This document shows, piece by piece, positions 33,531 through 44,411 of a stretch of DNA of 64,000 nt. The stretch's first letter is position 1. The number at the start of each line of letters is the position of its first letter. This DNA comes from Anas platyrhynchos (lineage: Eukaryota; Chordata; Aves; Anseriformes; Anatidae). The position numbers were made by a program, and so were the translations under genes. Where the stretch lies: NCBI RefSeq assembly GCF_047663525.1, contig NC_092611.1, forward strand, positions 7,539,001 to 7,603,000, in the 5' to 3' direction. The notes under the pieces are model-generated. The model did not search any database, was not told where the DNA came from, and saw only the letters and a list, made by a program, of their open reading frames with translations.

Positions 33531-35992
33531 GTAAGAAAGGGAACAAAACTGTGCAAACACATCAGTTGGTAGTGATACAATTCTGATTATTCAGCTGTTA
33601 CTCTGTTAGTTAATCATTGTCACAGCAAGACCAAAATTTTGAAGCTTCATTTGGGACAGGAAAATATGAAGCTAGAACTGGCTGTTCATACAGACAATCT
33701 GTTATTAACCAGAAGCAGTTAGAAAATATATTGAGTAGCTAAGGATAATTGAGAGATACATGTTTGAGAGGAAACAGCTTTTAACAGATTAAATCTATAA
33801 AAATAACAGCCAACAGATGGGTTTCTTAGGATGGTTCTGTTTCTTCAAGTTAGTAAATTATGAAATAAGTCAGCATATGAAACGTGATTAGAAAATACAG
33901 TGAGGGAATTTTGAAGAAAACACTACAATCTCTTAGAAAATAGACTAGTTAAAAAAAAAAAAAAAAACAACTTGTGATTATGTGTAATTGCTTTATCTGA
34001 TTTATTAAGTCCTGTTTGTATGGGAGGAGAGAGAATTAGTTAAAGGCAAAGTGGGGAATAAAAGAATATCTCCGATATGGCTTTGTTTTTTTTTTCTAGA
34101 TGCACTGAGATCTTCTTTTCAAGGTAAAGATAGAAATGAGTAAGATTTAACAGATTTCTGGGTTAACGTTTCACCATATTACATCTCTCCATTACAGAAG
34201 AAGACACGTTCCTTTCTTTAAAACCCTCCTGACCCACCTAAGAGATAGGAAGCTCTTCATGCTATGGTTGCTTCCCACCATACATGCTGAGGTGCTCTGC
34301 TGAATCAGACTTTGTGATGTACATAATCTTTGGGGGAAACTTGGTAGAAGAATTGCCTTGGGTTGGGTTGCAAGGAAAATATTTTGGATTCCACAGTGCA
34401 GCAGGAGACATCTGTTGTGCAACAGGACTGTCCTCTGGCTCAGCTTCCTTCCTCCTCCCCTTTGGGATCTGGACACGTCAGCATTTGGCCCCTTTCTGCA
34501 GAACGTGCATGCCTGCAGTATGATCCAGCAAGCTAGACAGGGTAAATGTTTCCATGCCATGCCAGTTGCTGCTTTTCTGGATTTATTTTTAAACTAAATG
34601 GTAACACTTTGAAGCATTTCTGATTAGGGAACCTCAACTTGTTGTTTCTGCTTAAAAGTGATAATCCCCCCTTAATACAAACCTCAAGTACCTATTTTAA
34701 TGAAACCTTCAGATGAATATCAAAGAGCTATTTACTCGTATCTAATATTTTAATTAGATTATATTCTCAATTTAACCCATTAAACCCCCTTTGATGATCT
34801 CCATGTTTAGTGTTTAGCCCCAGATGCTGGAGGTAATGAATATTGGACCTTTGATTTAATGAGAACTTCTGCCTTTCCAGCCTGACTCCCTTTGTATCCC
34901 CCTTTTTTATTTTCTGAGCTATAGAATTCAGTTAATTGAAGAAGTCTCTTACCACCACACATTAAGGAACCTAAATTAGCATCCCTTTTCTGATTAGAAA
35001 ATGCAAGCAGACATTTTCTCTTTGATCTGAGGATTGAGTTGAAGTAGGCAACAGCCCCCTGAAAATGAGCTGATGGCCTTATTATTTGGCTGCCATGCAG
35101 ATGCGTCCATGTGGTGCAAAATGCTTAATGTCTTAATTGATCACCTTCCTCCCTATCTGTCATCCCACTACCTTTTAGAGCTCTCGTAAATTAGGGTGAT
35201 CTTTGTGGGTGGGTGGTATGGTTTTTGTTTTTTAAATAAAACAATGAACTCTTAGGAAACATTTAAATACTAAACCCATGCTAAACTGCAAGCCATGTAT
35301 ATTTATATGATGCTGTGTTGGGGGGGGGATTTTTTTTTTTTTTAAATCATCTCACAACCCATTTGGAAAGGACTGTATTTTTTCCCCCAGGAAAGGACAT
35401 TATTTGCAGCATATGTGCAAAGAAAATCTTTTGATCTACCTCAATACTAATGCAAATTCTTCCTGCACCTAACAGATATGGTGGCACAAAAAGGGACCAT
35501 ACACGTAAATGATGAGCATCCATCTGCTTAAAAGCAAAGGCCAAAACTTAATGTCTTTCAAATTAGGAAGGCGAGGAATTTAAATAAGAAATAGGCCTTG
35601 AATTTTGCATTAAGTATTCAGGGAGAGATTTAGTTGGAGTAGAACCTGTCTGCCGTAGTCTCATGGCTGCAGCACAGCTATTCACAGAGCGCAGCGTTGC
35701 TCGCCGTGAGCACAGGCTGCCTGTACAGGGGCAGAAACGTGTTTGCATACATCATACAACGGAAATTCTCAGCATTTACTTGGCAGCCCCCTGCTACTTG
35801 CCACCATTCCTTAAAATTTTAGATTGGGGGAAGTACAGAGGCAGAGGCAAATAATGTTTTCAAGGCAGGGAGGCATGCAGGTGTGGCTCGCCTGGTGCTG
35901 ATAGGCAACAGCATTTGAAGCTTTCATATCTCCTACATCAAATCAGAGGCACCTTGGTACCACCAAATTGCACATCACCAGTCACCCTGCTG

Positions 35993-36023
<31 letters not shown>

Positions 36024-39000
36024 CTGATCTGTCTGATGTGTTGGGTCTTTTCTCTGGGGCACATCACACCATGGTGGAGGTTACAATAAAAGGTGATTCC
36101 TAATTCCATCATTCCCCTCCCTGAATGCTCTGCCTGAGCACAAATCACTCCCTTCAAGGCCCAGTTCCCTCCGTGATGCCACCAGCAGCATTGCAGCAAA
36201 GGGGGAAAGAGAGGAGTGCAGCTCTTACAACTCCCGTTGTAACAGGAGCGTGGAAAACACAGCACCCTGCCTGGGGTGGGGAGGGAAGGGGCAGAGGTTC
36301 AGGAGTGAGAAACCTGTGAGATCTCCTGTGAGATCTCCTGCACGAGACAGAGCAGGCATGTGAAGGAAGGACTGATTCTGGCGACTGCTTCCACAGCATG
36401 AGAAACGACCCTGGATGCACAAAACCACGGCGACAGGTAAATGCAGTGAATCTCCACCAGTGACAGCTGGCAAGGGTGAGTTAAAGCAGCCTGCCTTACA
36501 CAACAGCCTGCTTTGAACAGAAGCGATGCTGAGCCAAAAACCTGGATAGAGCAGATGCTAAAGAAGCATCCAGCAGCTCAGCAAGAGCTTTGCATAATCG
36601 TGAGCGCAGAGCGGGCAGCTGCAGGTAATGCCACAGTGCTGGCTTTCTGTGTGTCACTAGGAGCACTTAAGGGTTTGTTCCAGCAGTCGCAGCAAAGCCA
36701 ACACGATGCACAGCGGTGGAGAACATGGAGTCTTCAGGAAAGCAAGGTGAGTGGGCTCAGCAATAGCTGAACCAAGAGCAGCGCAGCGTTTGGGCAGCTT
36801 GCCTTTGCTCCTGGCATTTCAGAAACCTGTCACAGAGCGACCTCTTTACCACGAGTTAAAGCCAACTTCTTCCTTGAAAGACTGCACTGCCAGGTTGAAG
36901 AGGCACTGCAGTCCGCTGTGGGGTCACCCTTTCTTCTCCTAACCATACCCTCTGCATCCACCTGCCTTTATCACCAAGTGCACCCCATGGCACTGCTAGC
37001 AACTGAGCTGCAAGTGTTCCGTCTAAGCTTATTATGGTATAGAAACAAGATAAATCTAAGACAGAAATAAGCCACTTCTCAAGCTGAGCAAGACCATCCA
37101 AGTGGGAGTTTGCAGGTAATTAGGGTGAGGCTGTTTGTTACTGTGACTAGAGAGGAAGAACAAAGTCATCAGTTTGGGAGGCTGCAGCCACCCGTCCTCT
37201 GCTCCTCCTCGTGGCCCACCTGCAGAAACTTCCCTCCTGCTAGCCGATGGAAAGAAATCACTGCATCCATTAGCCAGCAAAGAAGCAACAAGAGGAAGAT
37301 GTAAAAATAATTTTACACAGCTCACACAGTGCCTGGATCACTTGCTAGGCATGGCCACGGGTTTTTTACACCCACACCAAGTGACAATCAGCATACGGTC
37401 AGGGGTGATACCACACAATTGTTTCATAGCAAGACTTTGCAAATGATTTGCTATACAGTTGCCCCTACAGATTACAAGGAAGGAAAAGAAAAAAATAACA
37501 GGGTTGGAACAGCTTTCCAGTCCCCCAAAAAAGTTAAAACGTTAAGAACAACAGGGGGGAAAATGCTCAAGATAAAAACAGAAATCAAAAGTTCATGGGA
37601 AGATTTAATAGAGCAATCTACACTTTATTTAATGAAAACAGCCACAAACATTAACCACTTAAGTGTAAATTAAATTAACAGGAAACAATTTCATTTCAAA
37701 AAGCACACAGAAGAATCCTTAATCAAAATATCAAAATCAAGGCTTCAGTGGGTATCTTGGAAAATAGGAAATCCACCAAGATCATTTTTTTCCTGCAAGG
37801 CTTTTCCACACAGCAATTCCCGAGCAAATATGTAATAGTTATAAAATAATAATAATAAATCCAGCTGCAAACAGTCTCTCTCCCACTCCTCAAGCTTCCT
37901 GGGGAGAGCAGCAAAGGCAGAGCAGGAAAAAGTCAGCAGCTCTCACTGAATGAGGCAGGACCAGGGAACAAAAGCTCATTTCGTGTATTCTAAGAGCAAA
38001 TCTCAGGAATTAACAAACAAAATACTTCCCCCTCCCTGCCTTTTTCCCAGGACAACCTCTACTCTCCGAACACACGATAACCTCTCCCCAAAAGCTTCAC
38101 CAAACAGTTCAGAGGCTGCAGCCTCCTGTCGCAGGGGTTGCATCCCAGCCTGGAAGGAGCTGGCTCCTAAGGACGGGGCTGTTTGGGGTGGTGATGATTT
38201 CCTTCCTCTGCACCCAGATTTCTGGGCTGAGCAGTCTGTTCCCAAAACTTTCTCCCGTTATCCGCAAGGAGCACATCACTGCAGTGCCCAGGCTGGGACA
38301 GGGGCTTCTCTGGGGTCGGGTTGTTGTGTGTGTATTTGTTACGAGCGGCTTTGGTTTTAAACACATTTGTAGTTTTAAATGTTAGCCTAGGGTGGGGAAG
38401 ACAGGGGGGCGTTTGGGGATTAATACATTTTCTTTTTATCAGCATCAACGCATCGGGAAGCGAGTTCCCGTCGCTGCAGGGCAGAGGCAGCAGAGACTCG
38501 AGCAGCGCTGGGGTCGTATCCTGACCCCTCCTCATACACCGGGCACAGCCCGAGGGGGGCACAGACCGAGGGGACAGGGGCTGCGAGGCACCCGAGTGCC
38601 AGGAGGGTTTGTAAGGACACAGCCCCCAGCGGGCAAAATCACCTTGGCTCTGCCACCGTGGTGGCAACAAGCACTGGTTTTGGGGTTCAGCTCGGCGCAG
38701 TGGGATCACCCTCGCTCACACAGAACCCTTTGTCCCTGGGGGGGGGGGGGGGCACAGCCCGGTAGCGCCCGGGGTGCCACCCAGCTCGCTCCACATCCCC
38801 CGGGTGCCTTGCAAAAGCGCGGTGTAAACGCACAAAGGACGAAGTCAGCGTGTGTGTGCCCCGAAACTTCAGTCCCTGTGCTTATCCTCCTCCTGCCTTT
38901 TTTCTTTGTGTTCTTTCCACATCGGAGGATTTTACATGCTCTTAATATGGCCATTAATGTCTTCATCAGTAACAGAGTGAACATTTCACAAATAAAAGGA

Positions 39001-39600
39001 ACTGCACACGTACAGAAGCAGGATTTGTAGGCTCCCCTTTCACTCAGGTGCAATTTTTTTAATGATCCTGTACTCCACTCCTCCTAACATTCTTCCCCAC
39101 TAACCTGAAGGCATTCCTCTTGTGTTTTTCCGAACACTTTGCTGCCCAACCCCGTAACCAGAGGCAAATCCACGCGAATAATGGATGCGAGCTGCAGGAA
39201 GGCCAGCACCGCACCGCGGCACCCAAAGGTGGCCAGGAGAGATCCGTCATGTAAATGCCACCGCAGGGCTCCTCTTTTAGCCCACTTCGAATAACTCCTA
39301 ATTAAACACCCGCTCCAGGTGAGGTTGGCAACCAGCACAGAGCACAACGAACAAAACACCTGACATTTGGGGAGGTTTAGGGTTTTTTTTAGCGCTGTGC
39401 CGGATAGCGAAGTTTTCCAGTCCTTCCCCATCACCTCCCTGCCTGCGGCCGGGGCAGGCGAGAGCCGAGGTGCGGAGAGGTTTTTTTTGTTTGTTTGTTT
39501 TTAATGAAATTGTCTGTCCTGCAGGTACTTATAAATATAAATAAATGTAAAAGACAGTAAGCTATTTCCTGCATAGATGTTTGGGTGTTGTTTTCCCCTC
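33531..39600. other. JHY-BSX intergenic region
   Basis: No protein-coding gene is supported. It holds A runs near 33954 and at 35993-36019 (27 A), a 12-bp tandem copy (CTGTGAGATCTC) at 36314-36337, a G15 run at 38738-38752 and a candidate conserved AT-rich block at about 34740-35220. Long open frames at 38170-39030 sit in GC-rich DNA, are open on both strands and lack splice or homology support. Confidence 0.55.
34740..35220. promoter_or_regulatory. Candidate conserved noncoding block
   Basis: AT-rich, repeat-free sequence with several homeodomain-type cores (TAATTAG, TTAATTGATC), between JHY and the developmental gene BSX. Inference from composition and position only. Confidence 0.3.
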
Positions 39601-39802
39601 CCGCAACATCTTATCTTTATTATTTTACGGGTAAAAAGCATGAAGGGAAACCCGTGGAAAGGAGGAAACGTACACATTTCAGTCGTCTGTATTTTATATA
39701 TTAAACAGGGACGCATTTTCCCTCACAAAACCGCATGTCCCGTGATCCAAAATACCCTGAAAGGTGCTAGCGACACCGGCCAACCAAGTCTAATTCCCAT
39801 TT

Positions 39803-39893
39803 AAAAAGAAAGAAAAAAAAAATAAAAATAAAGGAAAGAAAGAAAAAGAGAGAAAAAAAAAATAAATAAAAATAAAAGAAAAAAAATAATAAC
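39803..39893. repeat. A-rich purine tract
   Basis: About 90 bp of A with scattered G and T (AAAGAAAG, AAATAAAAATAAA units), downstream of BSX. It shows no SINE body. Confidence 0.8.
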
Positions 39894-40597
39894 TTAATGA
39901 GAGCCCGACGGAGCGCACCCGAGTTTGTACCGAGGGAAGCCCCAGGGGGAGCGGGGCGCTTTCGCCGGCCGGCAGCTCACCCCAAGGGAGGAAAAAAATA
40001 AGAAATCCGTGAATTACCTGGAAATTAAAACCATTCCCCTGGCAGAAAGGTAAAGGCAAAGCGAGCACGGGCGGTGACTGCAGTGCGGAGCCCGGGGAGG
40101 CAGTGGGGCAGGTGCAGGCGGGGAAAGGAGCAGAACCTAGAGCCAGGTCCGGGGCTCTAGGAGGGGAAAAAAAGATCCTGCAGGTGGTTCACACCTGGGA
40201 GCCATGAAGAAATCACTCTGCCGGTGCTTCTTCCGAGCTGCAGGATATTTCTTGCTAGCTGGGAGCAGCCCTGGTGGGTCCGAGCTATTCCTGCTGCTCC
40301 CCTCTTCCCGGCTCGGAAGGAAAGCAAGGGTAATTTTTGGCTTACCTGGATCTCGGCAGGGCGTTTCTACAATTCTTTTGGCCAGCAAAACGCCTTCCCT
40401 GGAAGCTCTGCCCGGGCCCAAACCCGACCCACAGCGCTCCGGAGGGAGGCGGCAGGGTCCTATGGGGCTGGGGGCGGCACCCCCCGGCCGCCGCTCCCGG
40501 TAACCTCGTTTTTTCCTTGGAAAACCGAGGAAAAGTCAGGGAACGGGGAAAAGTCCGGTATTTCCAAGGGAAAGGAAAAATTAAATGGAAAGTCGCT

Positions 40598-40603
40598 TTT
40601 TAA
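40598..40603 (-). terminator. BSX: Candidate BSX polyadenylation signal (ATTAAA)
   Basis: Reads ATTAAA on the - strand, about 240 nt past the stop. A canonical AATAAA lies further away at 39621-39616. Neither can be chosen without transcript data. Confidence 0.35.
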
Positions 40604-40839
40604 TTTTTTTTTCTCCCCGCCAGGCTGAGGTTTGGGGCGGCGCTGGGGGTAGGTGGAGGCTCCGCAGAGCCCCCCGCTGCCTTCACCCCTGCGGGCAGGG
40701 GTCGTGCTGTGTGTCCCCCCCTCCCCAAATCACCTCCTCCATCCAGGAACACCCTCCCTCCATCCCCCTGGGCTCCGGCACTACTGGAGGCTGGGGGGTG
40801 AGGGGCGATTTGTGGGGTCGGGGCTGGGCGAAGCCGGCC

Positions 40840-41085
40840 CTAGAGGCGGTGGGGGGCGGCCAGGAGGTCCCCCTCCTCCAGGATGTCCACCTCGTCCTCG
40901 GGGTCCTGCAGCAGGAAGGGGCCGGGGGGGCCCTTGCGGGGCTCGGCGCCGGCCCCCTCGGGCAGCTCGGGCTCGGGGGAGCTCTGCCCCCGGCTCTCCT
41001 CGCCCCCAGCCCCTTTGGGGTCGTCTTGGGTTTTCCGGAGCTGCTTTTTGTGCTTCATCCGCCGGTTCTGGAACCAGGTTTTCAC
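40840..41085 (-). CDS. BSX: BSX coding exon 3: recognition helix and C-terminus
   Basis: Begins VKTWFQNRRMKHKKQLRK, the DNA-recognition helix, and continues into a Gly/Pro/Glu-rich tail ending in TAG at 40842-40840. Acceptor CTCCTCCCCCAG. Confidence 0.97.
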   Translation of the reverse strand: MKTWFQNRRMKHKKQLRKTQDDPKGAGGEESRGQSSPEPELPEGAGAEPRKGPPGPFLLQDPEDEVDILEEGDLLAAPHRL

Positions 41086-42622
41086 CTGGGGGAGGAGAGC
41101 GCGAGGAGGATTTAAAAATAAAAATAAACAAAAATTAAAAATAAGCGTGGAAAAGAGAGAATAAAATTAAAAACGGAACGGGGAGGCTGCAGGGGAGAAG
41201 GGAGAGGTGCCAGCCTTGCCGGAGGCTGCTGCCTCCCCGTACCTGGGTCTCGGAGAGGCTGAGAGCCGTGGCCAGCTCCACCCGCTCGGGCGTGGAGAGG
41301 TAGCGCTGGATCTCGAAGCGCTTCTCCAGGCCGGAGAGCTGCGAGTCGGAGAAGACGGTGCGGGCTTTGCGGCGGCGGCAGTGCTTCCCGGGCAGCTCGG
41401 GGGCGGCGTGGGGCTGGAACAGGGCCGGCACCGGCACTCCTGGGGGGACACGCGGCGGACACCCGGGCTGCGGCCGGCCAGCCCGAGCCATCCCCGGAGG
41501 GCAGCGGAGGCTGGGGGGCGGCTTTCCCCGAGCCTCGTCCCCACCCGGCTATCGACATTTCGTTTTCTGAGGTCGTTTCACTGCTTTTTATTTATTTTTT
41601 ATTAATTTTATTTTTGTTGTTATTGTTGTTTCTCTTTTTATTTTTGCTCTGCCTAGCTGAGCGCATCGCTCCTGCTCAGCCCGCAGCCTCCCCGGCGCAG
41701 AGAGCGCGGCAGGAGGACGGGAGCCCTCCATGAGATTAAACCCAAACGAAAAGCACCCAGGGCAAGGAGGGGGAGCCCTGAAAAAGGCCGGGATGGGGGC
41801 GGGCAGGGGCAGAGCGCTGCTCCGCGGCCACTCCGCTGCGCGCCTCCGGCTGCCCGGCCAAAAAACTTCGCCGGGGTCTCTCTATCCCCAGCGGGGAACC
41901 GGCTTTGGGAAGGGGCTGCCCCCATTCTCTCCCAGCATATCCCAGTATATCCCAGCATCTCCCAGCCCCGGAACGGCCCCAGCGGTGCTGTCGGAGGTGG
42001 AAAAGCGAAGCCCGGTCTCCATCCGGAGTGGGCGATGCGAGGGAAAAAAAATTAAAATGTTATCGCTCCAAAACTAAAGAAATAATTGAAAAACTAAAAA
42101 ACGAACAGGCAGGAGATCCCGGGGTCGCCGGGCTCCGGATCTCGGCTAACCGAGGGAACGAAAAGCGGCAGCGCCGGGGGCTCCTCTCCCCGCTAACGAA
42201 GCCTGGGGCTTCCCGAAATTGTCGGGCAGCGGGATGGGGACGGATCCGGAGCCCTGTGCCTCTTGTCCCCGCTGCTCCCGGGGCCGGGAGCTCCGTTCCC
42301 ACCCGGCTCGACGGCAGAGCTCGGTGGGTGCCCCCTGCCCAGCGCCGCACTTACCCGAGGCGGTGAGGAAATAGGGGTGGTGGTGGTGATGCTCCGGCTT
42401 GTGCAGGGCAGGGTGCGGGTGAGGCGCCAGCAGGGTCGGGGTGGGCATCAGGGGGTACCCATAGTCCAAGAGGGGGACGCGGGAGGCCAAGGAGCCGGGG
42501 AAGTGCTCGGGGGGCACCTCCCGCAAGGGTTTGGGCTTGTGCAGCAGGATGTCCTCGATGAAGAAGGAGGTGGGCCGGGGCGCGGAGACGGGGTGCACGG
42601 GCGAGGTGAAGTTGAGGTTCAT
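40840..42622 (-). CDS. BSX: BSX: brain-specific homeobox transcription factor (3 coding exons)
   Basis: Exons on the - strand: 42622-42355, 41439-41243, 41085-40840; 711 nt and 236 residues (human about 233). The N-terminus MNLNFTSPVHP and RPTSFFIEDILLHKPKPLREV match BSX and include the conserved repressor-like FIEDILL motif. A His/Pro-rich stretch (about 67-84) follows. The homeodomain is at about 112-171, with R116 (position 5), F119 (8), W159/F160 (48/49), Q161 (50) and N162 (51). The tail ends EDEVDILEEGD. BSX is a nuclear factor of pineal and hypothalamus; in mouse it is needed for NPY/AgRP expression and feeding-related activity. The second intron cuts the homeodomain between residues 44 and 45. 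Convergent with JHY and in line with HSPA8, as in other vertebrates. Confidence 0.96.
41243..41439 (-). CDS. BSX: BSX coding exon 2: most of the homeodomain
   Basis: Codes for 65 residues through helix 1, helix 2 and the start of helix 3 (RRRKARTVFSDSQLSGLEKR, then EIQRYLSTPERVELATALSL). Acceptor CCCCCCAG, donor CAG/GTACGG, ending in phase 0 after Q155. Confidence 0.97.
42355..42622 (-). CDS. BSX: BSX coding exon 1
   Basis: ATG at 42622-42620, then 89 codons and one base of G90. It contains FIEDILLHKPKPLREV, RVPLLDYGYPLMPTPTLL and a run of five His. Donor TCGG/GTAAGT. A long upstream open frame in the same phase is compositional; MNLNF is the known family start. Confidence 0.95.
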
Positions 42623-43439
42623 CGCCGCCGTCCCCTCGCTGGGCAGCGGGGAAGGGACGGAGCCGGGCTGCGCGCTGGCTGCCGCGGGGGAGAGGGCGGC
42701 CGGCTTGCGCGTCCCGGGACAAAGCAAAAGAAGCAAAACTAAGGGCGACGACAAACACACGAACAAACAAACAAATAATAATAAAAAAAGACAAAAGACC
42801 AGAAAAGGACAAAAAAAAAAAAAAAAAAAGATGAGAAATAATTCCCCCAGGCGGAAAGCGGCCGGGAAGCGCCGGGGGAGGCGAGGCGGCTGGCTTTGCG
42901 CTGCGCGGGGCGCTGCGCGCCTTTGAGGCGCAGGGCAGGGGCTCTCGGGCGGAGCAATGGTGGGAGGGGGCGGCCCCCCGGCCCCCCCCGGCCCTCCCCA
43001 GCCTCCGCGGAGGGGGCGCGGAACCACCGCGGGGCCGCGCATCCAGCCCCGTGCAGCGCGGCCGCCCCCAGCCCCTGCCCCAACGCCGGGCTTTGGGGAG
43101 TTTTCAGCCCCCGGGGGGCCTTTGGGGGTCGTTTCCCTTTACGTTTTTTATTTCCATTTGTTATTTTTTTTAATGTAGAATATTTTGGGGGGTGTTGCGC
43201 TTTCCCGAGCTGTCCCACACTCCGCTCCCAACTTAGCCCCACGCACACACCTTGTGCCTTCCTGCCCGGGTTGTGTCCCAGCGGGTTTTGTTCCCATCCT
43301 TTCCCCGTTCTGTGTTGTGCTAACACTTCTTTTCTTTTCTTTTTCTTTTTTCTTTTTTTTTTTTTTGGTCTTTCCTCTGTTTGTCTTTTTTCCCCCCTAA
43401 TCTGTAACATTCATTTCCCTGGAGTCAATTTGCTAAAAT

Positions 43440-43800
43440 GAGGGTGATATACCACATCATAGCCGAGATAATTTCGCTTCGCATCTCAGAAAATTGCTCT
43501 AATTATTGATGTTAAACTCAGGGAAATTAAAAGAAGGCACTTCTCCTTCATCTCCTGATTTTAAGCTCTAATTTGTTGAAATCGAGTTGTCATCACAATT
43601 CCAATCACTACCGTTAATAGTAAAAGTGTTCTAATAGAGCCAGAATTCGCGCAACCCATGCTATTAGATAATTAAGAAAGATGTTAGAAAGGCAAGTGCT
43701 AATCCTTGGGCACACGGACAGCATTTCCATCTGATCCAGCAGGTAGAACAAATTAATTACCAGAATCAATTAGTCCTAAAAGTACAGTTCTCCAGGAAGT
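43440..43800. promoter_or_regulatory. BSX: AT-rich candidate enhancer upstream of BSX
   Basis: A sharp AT-rich island inside the CpG-rich domain, about 0.8-1.2 kb upstream of the BSX start. It is dense in TAATTA, ATTAAT and TTAATTACC cores and free of simple repeats. Such islands beside homeobox promoters are often conserved enhancers. Confidence 0.45.
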
Positions 43801-44032
43801 GTAAGCCGCGTCTTCCATATGGATGAGCTGGTAAATGGTAAATAGATGAGAGAAAAAAAAAAAAAACAAAAAAACAAACAAAAAAAAACTTTAAAAGAAT
43901 AGAAATGGCAATCGTCCTGTTTTAATGAAGCTGCAACTCGGAGCGCCCGACTTTTTCCGGCGGTGCCGGCTCCTCTCCGCGGCTGCCGGGCAGAATTGCG
44001 CGGTGCGCCGAGCGCCCGCCGGGCGCGGCCCC

Positions 44033-44065
44033 GATGCGCGCAGGATGCGCGCAAGATGCGCGCAA
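44033..44065. repeat. 11-bp tandem repeat, three units
   Basis: GATGCGCGCAG then GATGCGCGCAA twice. Each unit holds an alternating GCGCGC core. Confidence 0.9.
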
Positions 44066-44355
44066 GGGGGGGCGGCAGCCCCCAGCTTCGGCAAACAGGG
44101 GAGAGGGGAAAAAGGACTTAGACTTCCTTCTATAAATGATGAAGGAATTCTAATGCCGCGGTAGCTGATAAAATACAGCTGCATCCACGTGTAGGTATAA
44201 ATCTATCTGCATAAATCTCTATAGATTTAGCTGTGCGACCGGGGGCATCTGTTGCACTTGGCCAAAACTCACAAGCAGGGGAACCATGGAGCGTTCCCAG
44301 GTAAATCCACCGGCAGCTGTGCTGGGTTTTTGTTTTTGTTTTGTGTGTGTGTTTT

Positions 44356-44411
44356 TGGTTGGTTGGTTGGTTGTGGGTTTTTTTGTGCTTTTTTTTTTTT
44401 TTTTTTTTTTT
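44356..44411. repeat. (GGTT)n tract and T23 run
   Basis: GGTT repeats at 44356-44373 and an unbroken T run at 44389-44411, with a TG-rich lead before them. Simple repeat with no SINE body recognised. Confidence 0.85.

Larger units (their letters stand above)
40200..44100. promoter_or_regulatory. BSX: CpG island spanning BSX and its promoter
   Basis: Long CpG-rich, GC-rich stretch covering all three BSX exons and upstream sequence, broken by an AT-rich block at about 43440-43900. Broad CpG islands over small homeobox genes are typical of Polycomb-regulated developmental loci. Confidence 0.75.

Noticed and set aside
38167..39053. Overlapping open frames up to 212 codons
   Set aside because: Open on both strands in several frames, crossing a G15 run; no splice or domain support.
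40204..41605. Several + strand open frames of 88-176 codons
   Set aside because: They lie opposite BSX exons in GC-rich DNA; the - strand gives the recognisable homeodomain protein.
42146..43042. 298-codon frame including the BSX N-terminus
   Set aside because: It reads through from upstream noncoding DNA and past the exon 1 donor; only 42622-42355 is kept as coding.
42739..43441. Long open frames on both strands upstream of BSX
   Set aside because: GC-rich and homopolymer-rich sequence with low-complexity products, running through A and T runs; no family match.
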